NCBI GenBank assembly: GCA_033764965.1
Contig: JANRIN010000149.1
Location: 1 to 64,000 of the forward strand
DNA length: 64,000 bases
From: JSC-12 sp033764965
GTDB taxonomy: Bacteria > Cyanobacteriota > Cyanobacteriia > Leptolyngbyales > Leptolyngbyaceae
Direction: 5' to 3'
Under the pieces are notes generated by a model. The model searched no databases. It saw nothing but the letters and a program-made list of their open reading frames with translations, and was not told the DNA's origin. Both the position numbers and the translations under genes were made by a program. Of the stretch, positions 42,002 through 51,658 are shown piece after piece; the first letter of the stretch is position 1, and each line of letters begins with the position of its first letter.

Positions 42002-43138
42002 CTATCGATCGTGGATTGGAACATAAGGATTAGAGTGAGTTCCGGTATAAATTTGGGTGGGTCGGAAAATCCTATTTTCTCCCAATTGCTCTTTCCAATG
42101 AGCCAGCCAGCCAGCGGTGCGAGAAATTGCAAATACAGGCGTAAACAAATCGGTTGGAATCCCTAGCTTGCGATAAACCAATCCAGAGTAAAAATCTACA
42201 TTGGGATAAATTCCTTTATGTCCAAGTAACTCGTGGACAACCCTTTCCATCTCAACCGCAATTTCGTAAAACGTGTCCTCACCGTATTTCACAAATAGCT
42301 TTTCTGCTAACTCTTGCAAAATGGTGGCGCGGGGGTCTTTGACCTTATAAACCCGATGCCCAAAGCCCATAATCTTATGCTTCTTCTCAATGCAATGTTC
42401 AATGTAGGGGCGAACATTTTCAACGGAGCCAATTTCTTCCAACATGAAAATCACTTCTTCGTTTGCCCCACCGTGTAAGGGACCTGCCAGAGTGCCTACG
42501 GCGGATGCAACAACAGCGTAGGGATCCGTCAGCGTGGAGGCTGTCACCAGGGCAGAGAAGGTTGAAGCGTTGATTGTATGCTCGGCATGAAGTGTCAGGC
42601 AAACATCAAAAATTTGAGCCGCTAGGGGATCCGGTTCTTCCTCCGTCAACATATATAAGAAGTTGGCGGAGTAGCCCAAGTCATCTCGTGGCTGTACAGG
42701 ATCGTTGCCTTTTCGCATCAGTTGAAAGGCGGCAACCATCGTGGGAATTTTTGCCAGTAACCGCACCACTGCTGCCCGAATGTAAGCGGGGTCATCCAGA
42801 GCGCGGCGGGAGTAGAACAAGCCTAAGGCGGCAGCACAGGCTTGTAAGGCATCCATTGGGTGTCCCCCTTCGGGAAAGCACTTCATCATGTCACGAATGC
42901 GATATTTGAGCCGTCGATGGTGGCGAATCTCGTGCTCGAAGTGTTCCAACTCGTCTTTGTTCGGGAGTTCTCCCCAGATCAATAAATAGGCAGTTTCAAT
43001 AAAATTACTCCGCTCTGCTAACTCTTCAATCGAGAAGCCGCGATACTCCAGGATGCCGCGCTGTCCATCCACGAAGCTAATGCTGGATTGAGTTGCAGGA
43101 ATGCCTTCTAGCCCTGCCCGATATTCACAAACTGTCAT
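42002..43138 (-). CDS. gltA: Citrate synthase
   Basis: Condenses acetyl-CoA and oxaloacetate into citrate. 378 residues, matching the short, NADH-insensitive type of citrate synthase. The catalytic His are in LTLHAEHTINASTF and LAGPLHGGANEEV, and the CoA-binding GFGHRVYKVKDPRA is intact; the catalytic Asp lies in PNVDFYSG. In cyanobacteria it feeds 2-oxoglutarate for nitrogen assimilation. A long 371-base spacer precedes it; I saw no NtcA-like site with certainty. Confidence 0.97.
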   Translation of the reverse strand: MTVCEYRAGLEGIPATQSSISFVDGQRGILEYRGFSIEELAERSNFIETAYLLIWGELPNKDELEHFEHEIRHHRRLKYRIRDMMKCFPEGGHPMDALQACAAALGLFYSRRALDDPAYIRAAVVRLLAKIPTMVAAFQLMRKGNDPVQPRDDLGYSANFLYMLTEEEPDPLAAQIFDVCLTLHAEHTINASTFSALVTASTLTDPYAVVASAVGTLAGPLHGGANEEVIFMLEEIGSVENVRPYIEHCIEKKHKIMGFGHRVYKVKDPRATILQELAEKLFVKYGEDTFYEIAVEMERVVHELLGHKGIYPNVDFYSGLVYRKLGIPTDLFTPVFAISRTAGWLAHWKEQLGENRIFRPTQIYTGTHSNPYVPIHDR

Positions 43139-43509
43139 GGTTTTACCGATCGCTCTGGGAAGAATATCAAATTAAGCTAACTGTTCGAAACTGACTGTAT
43201 CCTCTCGTCCGGTCAAGTCCTGCAATTGTTGTTACAAAATACAGGAATGTAACGCCCAGTCGTAGTTTTGGATACTGACGTAATCCTTATGATAGACATC
43301 TAAGTTAAATTATTGGAATTTTCACTGCATTGTTTGGAAAACAATTGTCGCAGACTGTGAAATATGGTTACTATTTAGCTAGCAAGTTTCCATCACTTTC
43401 AGTTAAGGATTCTACTTGTCAGTTTTTTTAGCCAACGACTCTCTCCTTTTACCTGCAAACAAGCAAGGGGGGAGTTGATTGGCTTATTTGTCCTTTCTTT
43501 AGGAGTTTT
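43139..43509. other. Divergent spacer between gltA and the 135-residue gene
   Basis: 371 AT-rich bases with no gene. The spacer must hold promoters for both sides. A TTGTTACAAAATACAGG stretch near 43228 and a run of AT-rich sequence near 43305-43330 are possible promoter parts. No repeat longer than a few bases was seen. Confidence 0.4.
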
Positions 43510-43917
43510 ATGACTCAAAAGCGCGTTCGTCGGCGATCGCCTTCAGATTCTCGGTCAGACCGCCAGCCCTCAAGTGTACGACACCCATCCGAAAAAAACT
43601 TCCGCGATCGACGTAACCTTACCTGGACTGAGCTTCGTACTCAAGATACCGCTAACTCAAGCCACACCTGGTTAGCCAGCTTGATAGAACAAGATGCGCC
43701 GCTCAAAACCAATAGTTCTCTCGTTTTGATGTATGGTCCGTTTCAGGCAGAAATGGCTTCAGGGAATAACCAAGGGATTGCATCCTGGCTACGAGATTGC
43801 GTTCGCAAACATGGTTTACCTAGCCTCGTCCGGTTCGATTATCGCCAGCGGGCACAAGTCTTTCGTCGCGATCAGTTTCAACCCTGGTTAGAGCCTTTCC
43901 TGAATAAGACGGCTTGA
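43510..43917 (+). CDS. Unknown basic protein
   Basis: 135 residues starting MTQKRVRRRSPSDSRSDRQP, so the first 40 residues are very basic and Ser-rich and probably disordered. The rest looks folded (SLVLMYGPFQAEMASGNNQG, IASWLRDCVRKHGLPSLVRF). I do not recognise the family. TAGGAG sits at a good distance from ATG 43510. The basic N-terminus suggests contact with nucleic acid or with an acidic partner, which is inference only. It is convergent with mnmE. Confidence 0.75.
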   Translation: MTQKRVRRRSPSDSRSDRQPSSVRHPSEKNFRDRRNLTWTELRTQDTANSSHTWLASLIEQDAPLKTNSSLVLMYGPFQAEMASGNNQGIASWLRDCVRKHGLPSLVRFDYRQRAQVFRRDQFQPWLEPFLNKTA

Positions 43918-44043
43918 GGGGAATTAGGACTTAGGGAAAGTGACGTGAGTGGGTGGATGAGTAGATGTTAAGGACTAGGAGTTAGCTTTACACCTAGAAC
44001 CTGGAAGCTAGTTCCTTCCCTTCTGATGTTCGCCTTCTACCTT

Positions 44044-45423
44044 TCACTTCCCAATGCAAAATCGGTTGAAGATTTGATCCAAGACGGATTCGGTGACTTC
44101 TTCGCCAAGAACTTGCCCAAGGGCATGAATGGCATTCCGCAAATCGATCGTCCAAAAGTCTAAGGGGAACTGGTTGGCGATCGTGTTTCGCACTTGCTCT
44201 AAGGCATTTTTCGCCTGAGTCAGCGCTGTGGCTTGTCGCTGATTAATCGCGAGATCTAGATTGGCAGCTTGCAGGTTGCCCGCATGAACAATTTTCAGGA
44301 TTGCATCTTCCAGTGCATCAACGCCCTGATTTAAAGCAGCGGCAGTTTTTACCCAAGCGGAATATTGCAGATTTGGTCGGAGTAACTCAGAGGTTGCTGC
44401 GACCAAATCTATTTTGTTGGCAACGATGATCAGGGGACGATCGCCTACTTGCTGATAAATTTCTTGATCGGCATCCGTCCAGCCAACGGACGCATCGATC
44501 GCCAACAGAATGAGATCCGCGTGTTGGGCGGCGATGCGCGATCGCTCCACGCCAATCTTCTCTACCTGATCGTCTGTGTCACGAATTCCTGCCGTATCTA
44601 AGACTTGAATGGGAATCCCCCCGACCACCAATTGCGACTCGACCACATCACGAGTAGTGCCGGGAAGATCCGTGACAATTGCCCGATCACTGCGGCTCCA
44701 GGCATTCAGCAAGCTAGACTTACCCACATTAGGACGACCGACGATCGCCACCTTCAGTCCCGTTCGGATCAATTCACCTCGATCAGCCGTTGCCAAAATT
44801 TGCTCTACTTCCGCCAATACGTGTTGCACTTGCTGGGCAACAACAACTTCATCCAGGGGAGGCAAATCTTCTTCAAAATCAATCCGGGCTTCAATTTCTG
44901 CCAACAGGTCGATGCACGTTGAACGCAATTGACGAATGGGATGAGCCAGTTTGCCTTGCAACCCGGCTAACGCAAACTGAGCCGCCTGCGGCGATCGTGC
45001 GCCAACTAAATCGGCAATGCTCTCTGCTTGAGTCAAATCCAGACGACCGTTCAAAAAGGCTCTCAGGGTAAACTCTCCCGGTTCAGCCAACCTTGCTCCA
45101 GCATGGATGCAAAGTTGCAACACTTGTTGCACTGCCATAATGCCGCCGTGACAGTGAAATTCCACTACGTCTTCCCGTGTGTAGGAACGGGGAGCCAGCA
45201 TCAACAGCAACAAGCCCTCGTCTACGACTTGCTGCGTTTCTGGGTGGCGAATGTGCCCATAAAGAATGCGGTGGCTTTCCCATTGCGGTCGTCCGGGTGA
45301 ATGGAAAATGTGTTGAGCGATCGCGACTGCTTTTGCGCCGGAAACCCGCACAATTCCTACGCTGCCTTGCTCTGGCACGATGGCAGTGGCGATCGCGGCG
45401 ATCGTATCTCCCTGGTTGGACAT
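44044..45423 (-). CDS. mnmE: tRNA modification GTPase MnmE
   Basis: 459 residues. With MnmG it installs 5-carboxymethylaminomethyl (or aminomethyl) groups on wobble uridine 34. The N-terminal folate-binding domain (EGSVGIVRVSGAKAV; EFHCHGGIMAV), the G domain (P-loop VGRPNVGKSSLLNAW, DLPGTTRD, DTAGIRDT, NKID) and the invariant C-terminal FCIGK with the catalytic Cys are all in place. It diverges from the histidine kinase gene with 164 bases between starts. Confidence 0.97.
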   Translation of the reverse strand: MSNQGDTIAAIATAIVPEQGSVGIVRVSGAKAVAIAQHIFHSPGRPQWESHRILYGHIRHPETQQVVDEGLLLLMLAPRSYTREDVVEFHCHGGIMAVQQVLQLCIHAGARLAEPGEFTLRAFLNGRLDLTQAESIADLVGARSPQAAQFALAGLQGKLAHPIRQLRSTCIDLLAEIEARIDFEEDLPPLDEVVVAQQVQHVLAEVEQILATADRGELIRTGLKVAIVGRPNVGKSSLLNAWSRSDRAIVTDLPGTTRDVVESQLVVGGIPIQVLDTAGIRDTDDQVEKIGVERSRIAAQHADLILLAIDASVGWTDADQEIYQQVGDRPLIIVANKIDLVAATSELLRPNLQYSAWVKTAAALNQGVDALEDAILKIVHAGNLQAANLDLAINQRQATALTQAKNALEQVRNTIANQFPLDFWTIDLRNAIHALGQVLGEEVTESVLDQIFNRFCIGK

Positions 45424-45587
45424 TGGCGGCTCACAGTTGAACGGTATACCTTCATTACATCAGCCCAATCACGTCGATGCTAAAACAACGTAATCTTTTC
45501 AGTCATCTGTATTATTTTTTTCTAAAAATTTTAAGTTAGGCTGGACATCTTAAATAACACCAAGGCTGCCAAGGTTACGCCCTCAAG

Positions 45588-47423
45588 ATGGAAATTCGTC
45601 ACCCTACAACTTGCTTTAGCTCTCTTTCTGGCTCTGTGCCAGGGCATCAGTCCAATTGCCCTAATTCAGATTTTCCATTGAAGTTGGGTGGGTTAAAGAT
45701 TAGCCAGAAGATCACCTTAGGGTATTTTGCAGCACTAGGGATTGCCATTGTGGGAACGGGGGCGGGCATTGTAGCGGGCGATCGATTCTATCACCAAGCC
45801 AGCGAAGCTGGAAAACATGCGCTACATGAAGTCAGATACTTTCAAACGTTACAGAACCAAATGGTGCAACTTCAGGCACAGCAGCAGCAACTTTACCCAT
45901 TTGTAAAACGACCCAGTCTATTTCGGGCAAAACACGCCCAATTGATGCGTCGCACGAACGAATTCAAGCAGTTTTGGATGGAATTTGAAGCATCCGAACC
46001 CCACTTCAACCATTCTGATCACACCTATGGAGATAAGTTCTCTGATTTCATCAAAGTTTCTACAGGGGTATTGCAAGAATACTTTGATCAGTTGGAAGAC
46101 ATTATGCTGATCATCGATCAGTCCCATAGTCAATCCGCTAAAGACATTGACCGGGCTAAGTTACGGTTGGCGGAGTTCGCCAATAGCCCGATCGCCCTGC
46201 GTCTGCAAGGAGTGACCGATGAGTTAAATGTTTTGGTGGATGCTGCCTATCGAGAAGTCAAGGCAGCAGGACAGCAGGAAGACGCAGCAAATATCGTGCG
46301 GTTAAATATCATTGGACTCAGCACGATTGGGTCGATCGGCGTTGCGGCGTTGCTGGCATTTTTGATTAGCCAAGCAATTTCGCGCCCGATTCAACTCACT
46401 ACTCGCATCGCCCAGCAAGTCACCCAGGCAGACAACTTCGATTTGCAAGCTCCCGTGACCACTCAAGATGAAATTGGAGCCTTGACCATTTCCTTGAATG
46501 AGTTGATTCAACGGGTAAAACAGTTACTACTGGAACAAAAAGCTGCCGAAGCCCAACTTGTTCACACCGAAAAGATGTCGAGTTTGGGGCAACTTGTCGC
46601 AGGAGTCGCCCACGAAATTAATAATCCAGTCAATTTTGTGCATGGCAACCTGGACTATGCCTATGAATATGCTCAAGATCTGATTCATTTGCTGCGCTTG
46701 TATCAAACCCATTTTCCTAACCCCCCCCAGGTAATGCAGGATGAGTTAGCAAGACTTGATCTGGAGTTTTTGGTAACTGATTTAGAGAAAGTGCTGAAGT
46801 CAATGCGGGTAGGAACAGAGCGCATTCAGGGGATTGTCTCGTCACTGCGAATTTTTTCTCGATTGGACGAAGCGGAGTACAAAGTTGCAAACTTGCATAG
46901 TGGTCTTGATAGTACGTTGCTGATCTTACAACATCGTCTAAATGCTCGATCGAATCGCCCGGAAATTCAACTCGTCAGGCACTATGGACAAATCCCATTA
47001 GTAGAATGCTACAGCGGACAGTTGAATCAAGTATTCATGAATCTCCTGGCGAATGCGATCGATGCCGTGGAAGAATCATGGGTTCCTGGTTCTTGGTCAT
47101 CTGGAACAGGTAATCTGCCAAAAGCCAATCACCAAGGACAACTGGCAGTTCCTACTATCACAATTCGAACAGAGATGAACGATCACCGCTGGGTTACGAT
47201 CCGCATTGCCGACAACGGCTCTGGCATGAATGAAACTATACGCACTCACCTCTTTGATCCGTTCTTCACCACGAAACCGGTAGGCAAAGGGACAGGGTTG
47301 GGGCTTTACATCAGTTATCAAATTGTGGTGGACAAGCACAATGGCAAACTATCCTGCCACTCCACCCCCGGAAAAGGCACAGAATTTGTGATCCAAATTC
47401 CGGCACGGCAATCAGAAGATTGA
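45588..47423 (+). CDS. Membrane sensor histidine kinase
   Basis: 611 residues. The first membrane helix is at about 42-62 (LGYFAALGIAIVGTGAGIVA). An extracytoplasmic helical domain (about 65-240) follows, then a second helix (about 243-265), HAMP (about 266-320), a dimerisation helix with the H-box GVAHEINNPVNFVHGNL, and an ATPase domain with N-box MNLLANAIDAVEE, G1 IADNGSGM and G2 GKGTGLGLYISYQ. No receiver is attached and no response regulator is adjacent. The 40 residues before the first helix are Cys/Ser/Pro-rich, so a later start is possible. The sensed signal is unknown. Confidence 0.9.
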   Translation: MEIRHPTTCFSSLSGSVPGHQSNCPNSDFPLKLGGLKISQKITLGYFAALGIAIVGTGAGIVAGDRFYHQASEAGKHALHEVRYFQTLQNQMVQLQAQQQQLYPFVKRPSLFRAKHAQLMRRTNEFKQFWMEFEASEPHFNHSDHTYGDKFSDFIKVSTGVLQEYFDQLEDIMLIIDQSHSQSAKDIDRAKLRLAEFANSPIALRLQGVTDELNVLVDAAYREVKAAGQQEDAANIVRLNIIGLSTIGSIGVAALLAFLISQAISRPIQLTTRIAQQVTQADNFDLQAPVTTQDEIGALTISLNELIQRVKQLLLEQKAAEAQLVHTEKMSSLGQLVAGVAHEINNPVNFVHGNLDYAYEYAQDLIHLLRLYQTHFPNPPQVMQDELARLDLEFLVTDLEKVLKSMRVGTERIQGIVSSLRIFSRLDEAEYKVANLHSGLDSTLLILQHRLNARSNRPEIQLVRHYGQIPLVECYSGQLNQVFMNLLANAIDAVEESWVPGSWSSGTGNLPKANHQGQLAVPTITIRTEMNDHRWVTIRIADNGSGMNETIRTHLFDPFFTTKPVGKGTGLGLYISYQIVVDKHNGKLSCHSTPGKGTEFVIQIPARQSED

Positions 47424-47439
47424 ACAGGAGATAGCAGAG

Positions 47440-47949
47440 TTGAGTGTCGATCGCAGAAAGGGAGGCAAATCGCGCCGTAGCTATGCCACCTGGGAAGAAA
47501 ACGATGTCGTTCCCATTTTTGTTCTGGAAATGGTGTCTCATCGTCCAGGCGGAGAATACGATGAGAAGCTCGAAATTTATGCCCAGTTAGGTGTACTGTA
47601 CTATCTGGTTTACAATCCAGAGTCCTGGCAGCGCGATCGTCGCCAGCCGTTTGAGCTTTACCATTTGCAAGATGAAACCTATCAATTGCAAATTGGGGAA
47701 CCCTAATGGATGCCAGAAGTAGGCTTGGGGATTGGACGCTACCAGGGACAAGTCGGCGGTTTGCCGCAAGAGATTTTGACTTGGTACGACGAGCAAGGCG
47801 ATCGCTACTTGACTGAAGCCGAAACAGAACGCCAACGGGCAGAAGCCGAACACCAATGAGCTGAAGCCGAACACCAACGAGCGGAAGCCGAACGCCAAAG
47901 AGCCGAACAACTAGCAGAACGGTTACGGCAATTAGGGGAAGAAGTGTAG
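47440..47949 (+). pseudogene. Uma2-family endonuclease-like pseudogene
   Basis: The reading frame encodes the C-terminal part of a Uma2 (DUF820, PD-(D/E)XK-like) protein: RRSYATWEENDVVPIFVLEM, EKLEIYAQLGVLYYLVYNPE, then MPEVGLGIGRYQGQVGG and a repetitive coil of RAEAEHQ/RAEAERQ units. It is interrupted by TAA at 47704-47706 and TGA at 47857-47859, with the same frame continuing to TAG at 47947. The N-terminal half normally present is missing. Uma2 genes are very numerous in cyanobacteria; this copy is clearly decaying. Confidence 0.9.
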
Positions 47950-48042
47950 AGAGTTGAAATCGCCGATCGTCTATCGCTGGGTTATTGGAATTGGGAAATC
48001 TAATGTGTAGAAGCGATTGGATCCTCTAACCTTAGAAAGCTG

Positions 48043-48873
48043 ATGAGACTATTATTCTTCGCAGGTTGTTTACTGCTTATTGTCTCCTATGGATGTGTCG
48101 AGAACTGTGAGGTGAGTCTCCCACTTAACTCTGATCATGTACAACGCTTGTTATCAACCAAAAATTGCAGTAAATGTGAGCTGAACAATGCAGATCTTGC
48201 AGGAGCATCGCTTGCAGGAGCAGATTTAAGACAGGCAAGATTAATGGGTGTTCAACTTCAGGGGGCAGACCTTCGAGGCGCAGATCTGCGATGGGCACTC
48301 TTTAATTTTCTTAGGAAACAGGACGGTCCTGGCTCTTGTCCAACAGTAGAGTTCGGCTCTAATTTAACAGGTGCTAACTTGAGTGGCGCAAACCTAACAG
48401 CCGCAGGTTTAGGATACACCAACATGAATGGGACGTTGCTTCGCAATGCAAATTTAAGTCATTCATATCTAAGTCATTCATATTTGAATGAAGCTCAACT
48501 GGAAGGATCAAATTTGAGCGAGGCGAGTTTATTCGACACAAAGTTGCTACGGGCTAACCTGCGCCGGACGAATTTAAGAGAAGCACAACTGGCTGGTTCT
48601 AACTTAATTGAAGCTGATTTAAGAGACGCAAATTTAGAAGGTGCAAGTTTGTATAGAGCCAATCTCTCCAAAGCAAATTTAGAAGGGGCAAATTTGAGAA
48701 AAACTGTTTTATCCTGGACAGATTTAAGGGGCACAAATTTGAGAGGAGTCGAATTGACAGGAGCAGATTTAAGCAAAGCAAACTTAAAGGGAGCAAAACT
48801 GCCGGACAAAGGAAAGATGCGCGGAACCAAATTTCAAGGAGCGATCATGCCAGATGGAACGGTTCATAAGTAA
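48043..48873 (+). CDS. Pentapeptide-repeat lipoprotein
   Basis: 276 residues. The signal MRLLFFAGCLLLIVSYGC ends in a lipobox-like Cys18, so the protein is probably membrane-anchored. From about residue 45 on it consists of A(D/N)LxG-type pentapeptide units, interrupted at about 88-106 by a loop with Cys (DGPGSCPTVEFGS), followed by a second run to about 265. The repeats form a right-handed quadrilateral beta-helix. The function of most such cyanobacterial proteins is unknown. AGAAAG precedes the start. The stop codon overlaps the terminal repeat of a MITE-like element. Confidence 0.9.
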   Translation: MRLLFFAGCLLLIVSYGCVENCEVSLPLNSDHVQRLLSTKNCSKCELNNADLAGASLAGADLRQARLMGVQLQGADLRGADLRWALFNFLRKQDGPGSCPTVEFGSNLTGANLSGANLTAAGLGYTNMNGTLLRNANLSHSYLSHSYLNEAQLEGSNLSEASLFDTKLLRANLRRTNLREAQLAGSNLIEADLRDANLEGASLYRANLSKANLEGANLRKTVLSWTDLRGTNLRGVELTGADLSKANLKGAKLPDKGKMRGTKFQGAIMPDGTVHK

Positions 48874-48995
48874 TACCAATTTGCTTTCGACACGCTGCGG
48901 ATTAGGATCCCCCTGCCTGCGGCATCCCCCTTGATAAGGGGGATTGAGGGGGATCGGTGCAAGGAATGTGCCCTTATCACTGTTTAAATTGGTAT
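48873..48995. mobile_element. MITE-like element with perfect 10-bp terminal inverted repeats
   Basis: ATACCAATTT (48873-48882) and AAATTGGTAT (48986-48995) are exact inverted copies bounding 123 bases. Inside are ATCCCCCT, CCCCCTTGATAAGGGGG and GAGGGGGAT, which can form nested hairpins. There is no coding capacity. The size, termini and internal palindromes suggest a miniature transposable element or a REP-type repeat. Its left end includes the last base of the pentapeptide gene's stop codon. Confidence 0.65.
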
Positions 48996-49082
48996 AACTA
49001 CCAGGGTTTGTGCAAACCTCGGAGTTGTTTATCAAAACTAAGATAAAAACCAGGATAGGAACTGAAAACTCTGAGGTTTTAG

Positions 49083-50168
49083 TCAGGGTTCTTCCTCGTT
49101 TTGCAAAGTCAGCAGTTCTTGTTGTTGACTGCGACGCGATTGGCGGCGATATTTTTTGAGTTCTAGTTTGGGTTCATAAACTTCGCGACCATCCCGACGG
49201 GATTTGAGTTTGAGGGTGGTTTCCTGATCGCGAGACCGATCGAGACTTTCCTGACGCGCGATCGCCTCTTCCAGCAACAGCAGGTAAATCTCGTAGCGTT
49301 CCCAATCCCCCCGCACCACGCAACCTGGCTCATTCCGATGCAGGCAATCACTAAACTGGCAAGCTGCAACGGCTAGCCGTTGGCGGGCTTCGGGGAAATA
49401 GTGGGCTAACTCTTCTGGAGCGCAATCGAGTTCGGGTTGATTGAAGCCGGGAGTATCTGCCAGTAAGCCACCCGCAGGCAGTTCAAACAGTTCCACATGG
49501 CGAGTTGTGTGCCGTCCTCGCGCCAATTTGCCAGATACTTCCCCGACTCGTAAATTAGCTTGAGGAATCAGGGTGTTGATCAGGCTAGATTTTCCTACGC
49601 CCGAAGGACCGGAAACGATCGTCATGCGATCGATCAGTTGAGCAAATAACGCTGCTAATCCTGCTGACTCATACACACTGAGGAACAAGGGCTGATAGCC
49701 CCAACGCTGCAAACGATCTTGCCACTGGGCTTGCTCCTGCTTAGAGACAAGATCACCCTTACTGAGACACAAACTCACCGATAGCTCAGTTGACTCTGCT
49801 TTAACAAGAAAGCGGCTGAGTTGATGAGTGTCGAGTGCAGGTTCTGCTAGCGCAAAGACCAGCAGAATTTGATTGGCGTTAGCAACGGGTGGACGATCGA
49901 GTTCAGAATGGCGAGGCAAAATAGCGGCGATCGCCCCCCGATCGCCCTGCCAATCAGGTTCTTCAATTTGAACGCGATCGCCCACCATCACCCGTTGCCC
50001 CAGCTTCTTTAGGCGCGATCGGCGTGTACACAGGAGGGTGGGGCGAGGAAGGGGGTTGGCAGCATCCAGCTTGACCAGATAAAAATTTGCCTGGACTGCC
50101 AGGACAGTGCCCAACCAGTTTTCAGCCGCACCATGTCCGATTTGCCCATCATCGGCAGCAGCACTCAT
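49083..50168 (-). CDS. rsgA: Ribosome small-subunit-dependent GTPase A
   Basis: 361 residues. RsgA (YjeQ) checks late 30S assembly. It has an N-terminal OB fold, a circularly permuted GTPase with G4 LSKGDLV before G1 GPSGVGKSSLINTL and G3 DTPGF, and a zinc knuckle CQFSDCLHRNEPGC. The C-terminus is unusually long and basic (KLELKKYRRQSRRSQQQELL). It starts 3 bases beyond the stop of the TusA-like gene and is the end of the grpE-dnaK-dnaJ run. Confidence 0.96.
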   Translation of the reverse strand: MSAAADDGQIGHGAAENWLGTVLAVQANFYLVKLDAANPLPRPTLLCTRRSRLKKLGQRVMVGDRVQIEEPDWQGDRGAIAAILPRHSELDRPPVANANQILLVFALAEPALDTHQLSRFLVKAESTELSVSLCLSKGDLVSKQEQAQWQDRLQRWGYQPLFLSVYESAGLAALFAQLIDRMTIVSGPSGVGKSSLINTLIPQANLRVGEVSGKLARGRHTTRHVELFELPAGGLLADTPGFNQPELDCAPEELAHYFPEARQRLAVAACQFSDCLHRNEPGCVVRGDWERYEIYLLLLEEAIARQESLDRSRDQETTLKLKSRRDGREVYEPKLELKKYRRQSRRSQQQELLTLQNEEEP

Positions 50169-50171
50169 AAC

Positions 50172-50429
50172 TTAGCACTCAGCACGTTGCAGCCCTGGAC
50201 AGCGTACCTGGAGCGCAAAAAAGTTTGTGCGGTCTTCCACTTGCTCGATCGTGTATCCTTCCATCGTCAAGCTGTCGGGGACTTGTTCCATCGGTTCGCC
50301 GGGATCCAGCCAAACTTCCAGCAGTTCACCCGGAGACATTTGCTCTAAACGCAGCTTTGTCTTCACAAAGTTAATCGGGCAGGGGGTTCCGCGCAAATCT
50401 AGTTGGGCATCGGGAGGGTGAAAAGCCAT
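50172..50429 (-). CDS. TusA/SirA-family sulfur-carrier-like protein
   Basis: 85 residues. The family signature is LDLRGTPCPINFVKTKLRL, with the active Cys in the CPxx motif; TusA proteins relay persulfide sulfur to tRNA thiolation or cofactor synthesis. The canonical CPxP is CPIN here, so the role may differ from TusA itself. It starts 6 bases after the dnaJ stop and ends 3 bases before rsgA, so all three are likely translated from one message. This neighbourhood is one I recall from other cyanobacteria. Confidence 0.88.
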   Translation of the reverse strand: MAFHPPDAQLDLRGTPCPINFVKTKLRLEQMSPGELLEVWLDPGEPMEQVPDSLTMEGYTIEQVEDRTNFFALQVRCPGLQRAEC

Positions 50430-50435
50430 GCTGAA

Positions 50436-51578
50436 TCACCCACCAAACATTTTGCCGATGAAGCCTTCGATGCCACCTTTCTCGGTGCGATCGCCGCGAA
50501 GCTTGGCAATTTTCTCTAACAACTCTCGCTCTTCTGTACCCAGTTTGGTTGGAATATCCACCTTAATGGTGATGAGATGATCCCCTCGTGCCACGGGATT
50601 CCCCAGCTTAGGCACACCCTTCCCTTCTAAAGTCAACACAGTTCCAGGTTGAGTTCCAGGCGGCACCAACAATTCTTCGGGCTGATCATCGACGGTGTTG
50701 ATCTCAATGCGCGAACCTAACAGCGCTTGAATGTAGCTGACTTTTAAAGTTGAGAGAATGTTGATGCCTTCGCGATGAAACTCTGCATCCTCGTTTACAT
50801 ACAGATAAACATACAAATCACCAGCGGGACCGTTGCGCTGTCCGGAGTCGCCTTCTCCCGTGACTCGTAGCCGCGTCCCATTATCCACTCCGGCTGGAAT
50901 CGTAATTTTCAGCTTCTTTGTTTCCTGCCGTTGTCCGCGTCCGCCGCAGGTTTCGCATTTTTCTTCAATCATCTGTCCAGTGCCGTTACAAGTTGGGCAC
51001 ACGGAGACTTGAGTAAAACTGCCAAAGGGAGTTCGGGCTGCACGTCTTACCTGTCCTTGCCCATTACAGGTAGTGCAGGTGCGGGGACGGGTTCCGGGCT
51101 TAGCACCGGAGCCTTCACAGGTATTGCAAGTTTCCAGATGGCTGATGCGAATTTCTTTTTCACCACCAAAAACGGCTTCCCGGAATTCCAGCTTCAGGTC
51201 TAACCGGAGATCGTCACCCCGGGCGGGACCACGTTTACGAGATGCGGTTTGGGTGCCCATGCCGCCGCCAAACCCGCTAAAGAAGCTTTCAAAAATATCT
51301 GCGGCAAATCCACCAAAGTCACCAAAGTCTTGCTGAAAGCCCCCTGCCCCTGCTGCTGCACCACTCACGCCTGCCTCGCCGAAGCGATCGTACCGGGCAC
51401 GCATTTCTGGTTCTGATAATACTTCGTAGGCACGGTTGATTTCTTTAAAGCGCTCCTCTGCCCCCGGTTCTTTGTTAACATCCGGGTGATATTTGCGGGC
51501 TAACCGTCGGTAAGCCTGCTTAATGTCCTCCTTGTCTGCGTCGCGAGAAACACCAAGAGTTTCGTAGTAATCAGCCAT
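50436..51578 (-). CDS. dnaJ: Chaperone DnaJ (type I Hsp40)
   Basis: 380 residues. The J domain has YHPDVNKEPG (HPD), then a Gly/Phe-rich segment, then four CxxCxGxG zinc motifs (CNTCEGSGAKPG, CTTCNGQG, CPTCNGTG, CETCGGRG) and the two beta-barrel substrate domains. It stimulates DnaK ATP hydrolysis and delivers clients. It lies 80 bases downstream of dnaK. The C-terminus (GIEGFIGKMFGG) is short. Complete in every domain. Confidence 0.98.
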   Translation of the reverse strand: MADYYETLGVSRDADKEDIKQAYRRLARKYHPDVNKEPGAEERFKEINRAYEVLSEPEMRARYDRFGEAGVSGAAAGAGGFQQDFGDFGGFAADIFESFFSGFGGGMGTQTASRKRGPARGDDLRLDLKLEFREAVFGGEKEIRISHLETCNTCEGSGAKPGTRPRTCTTCNGQGQVRRAARTPFGSFTQVSVCPTCNGTGQMIEEKCETCGGRGQRQETKKLKITIPAGVDNGTRLRVTGEGDSGQRNGPAGDLYVYLYVNEDAEFHREGINILSTLKVSYIQALLGSRIEINTVDDQPEELLVPPGTQPGTVLTLEGKGVPKLGNPVARGDHLITIKVDIPTKLGTEERELLEKIAKLRGDRTEKGGIEGFIGKMFGG

Positions 51579-51658
51579 AGCGAATTTGCTGCCTGCAAGC
51601 GTGTTATTCCAACTCTAGCGTAACGATTTGTTGATTAGATCATGAATCAAGAATGGGT

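Noticed and set aside
50173..50181. TTAGCACTC, a half-site of the CIRCE heat-shock operator
   Set aside because: Only one arm is present, without the inverted GAGTGCTAA nine bases away, and it lies at the end of the TusA-like gene rather than before grpE or dnaK.
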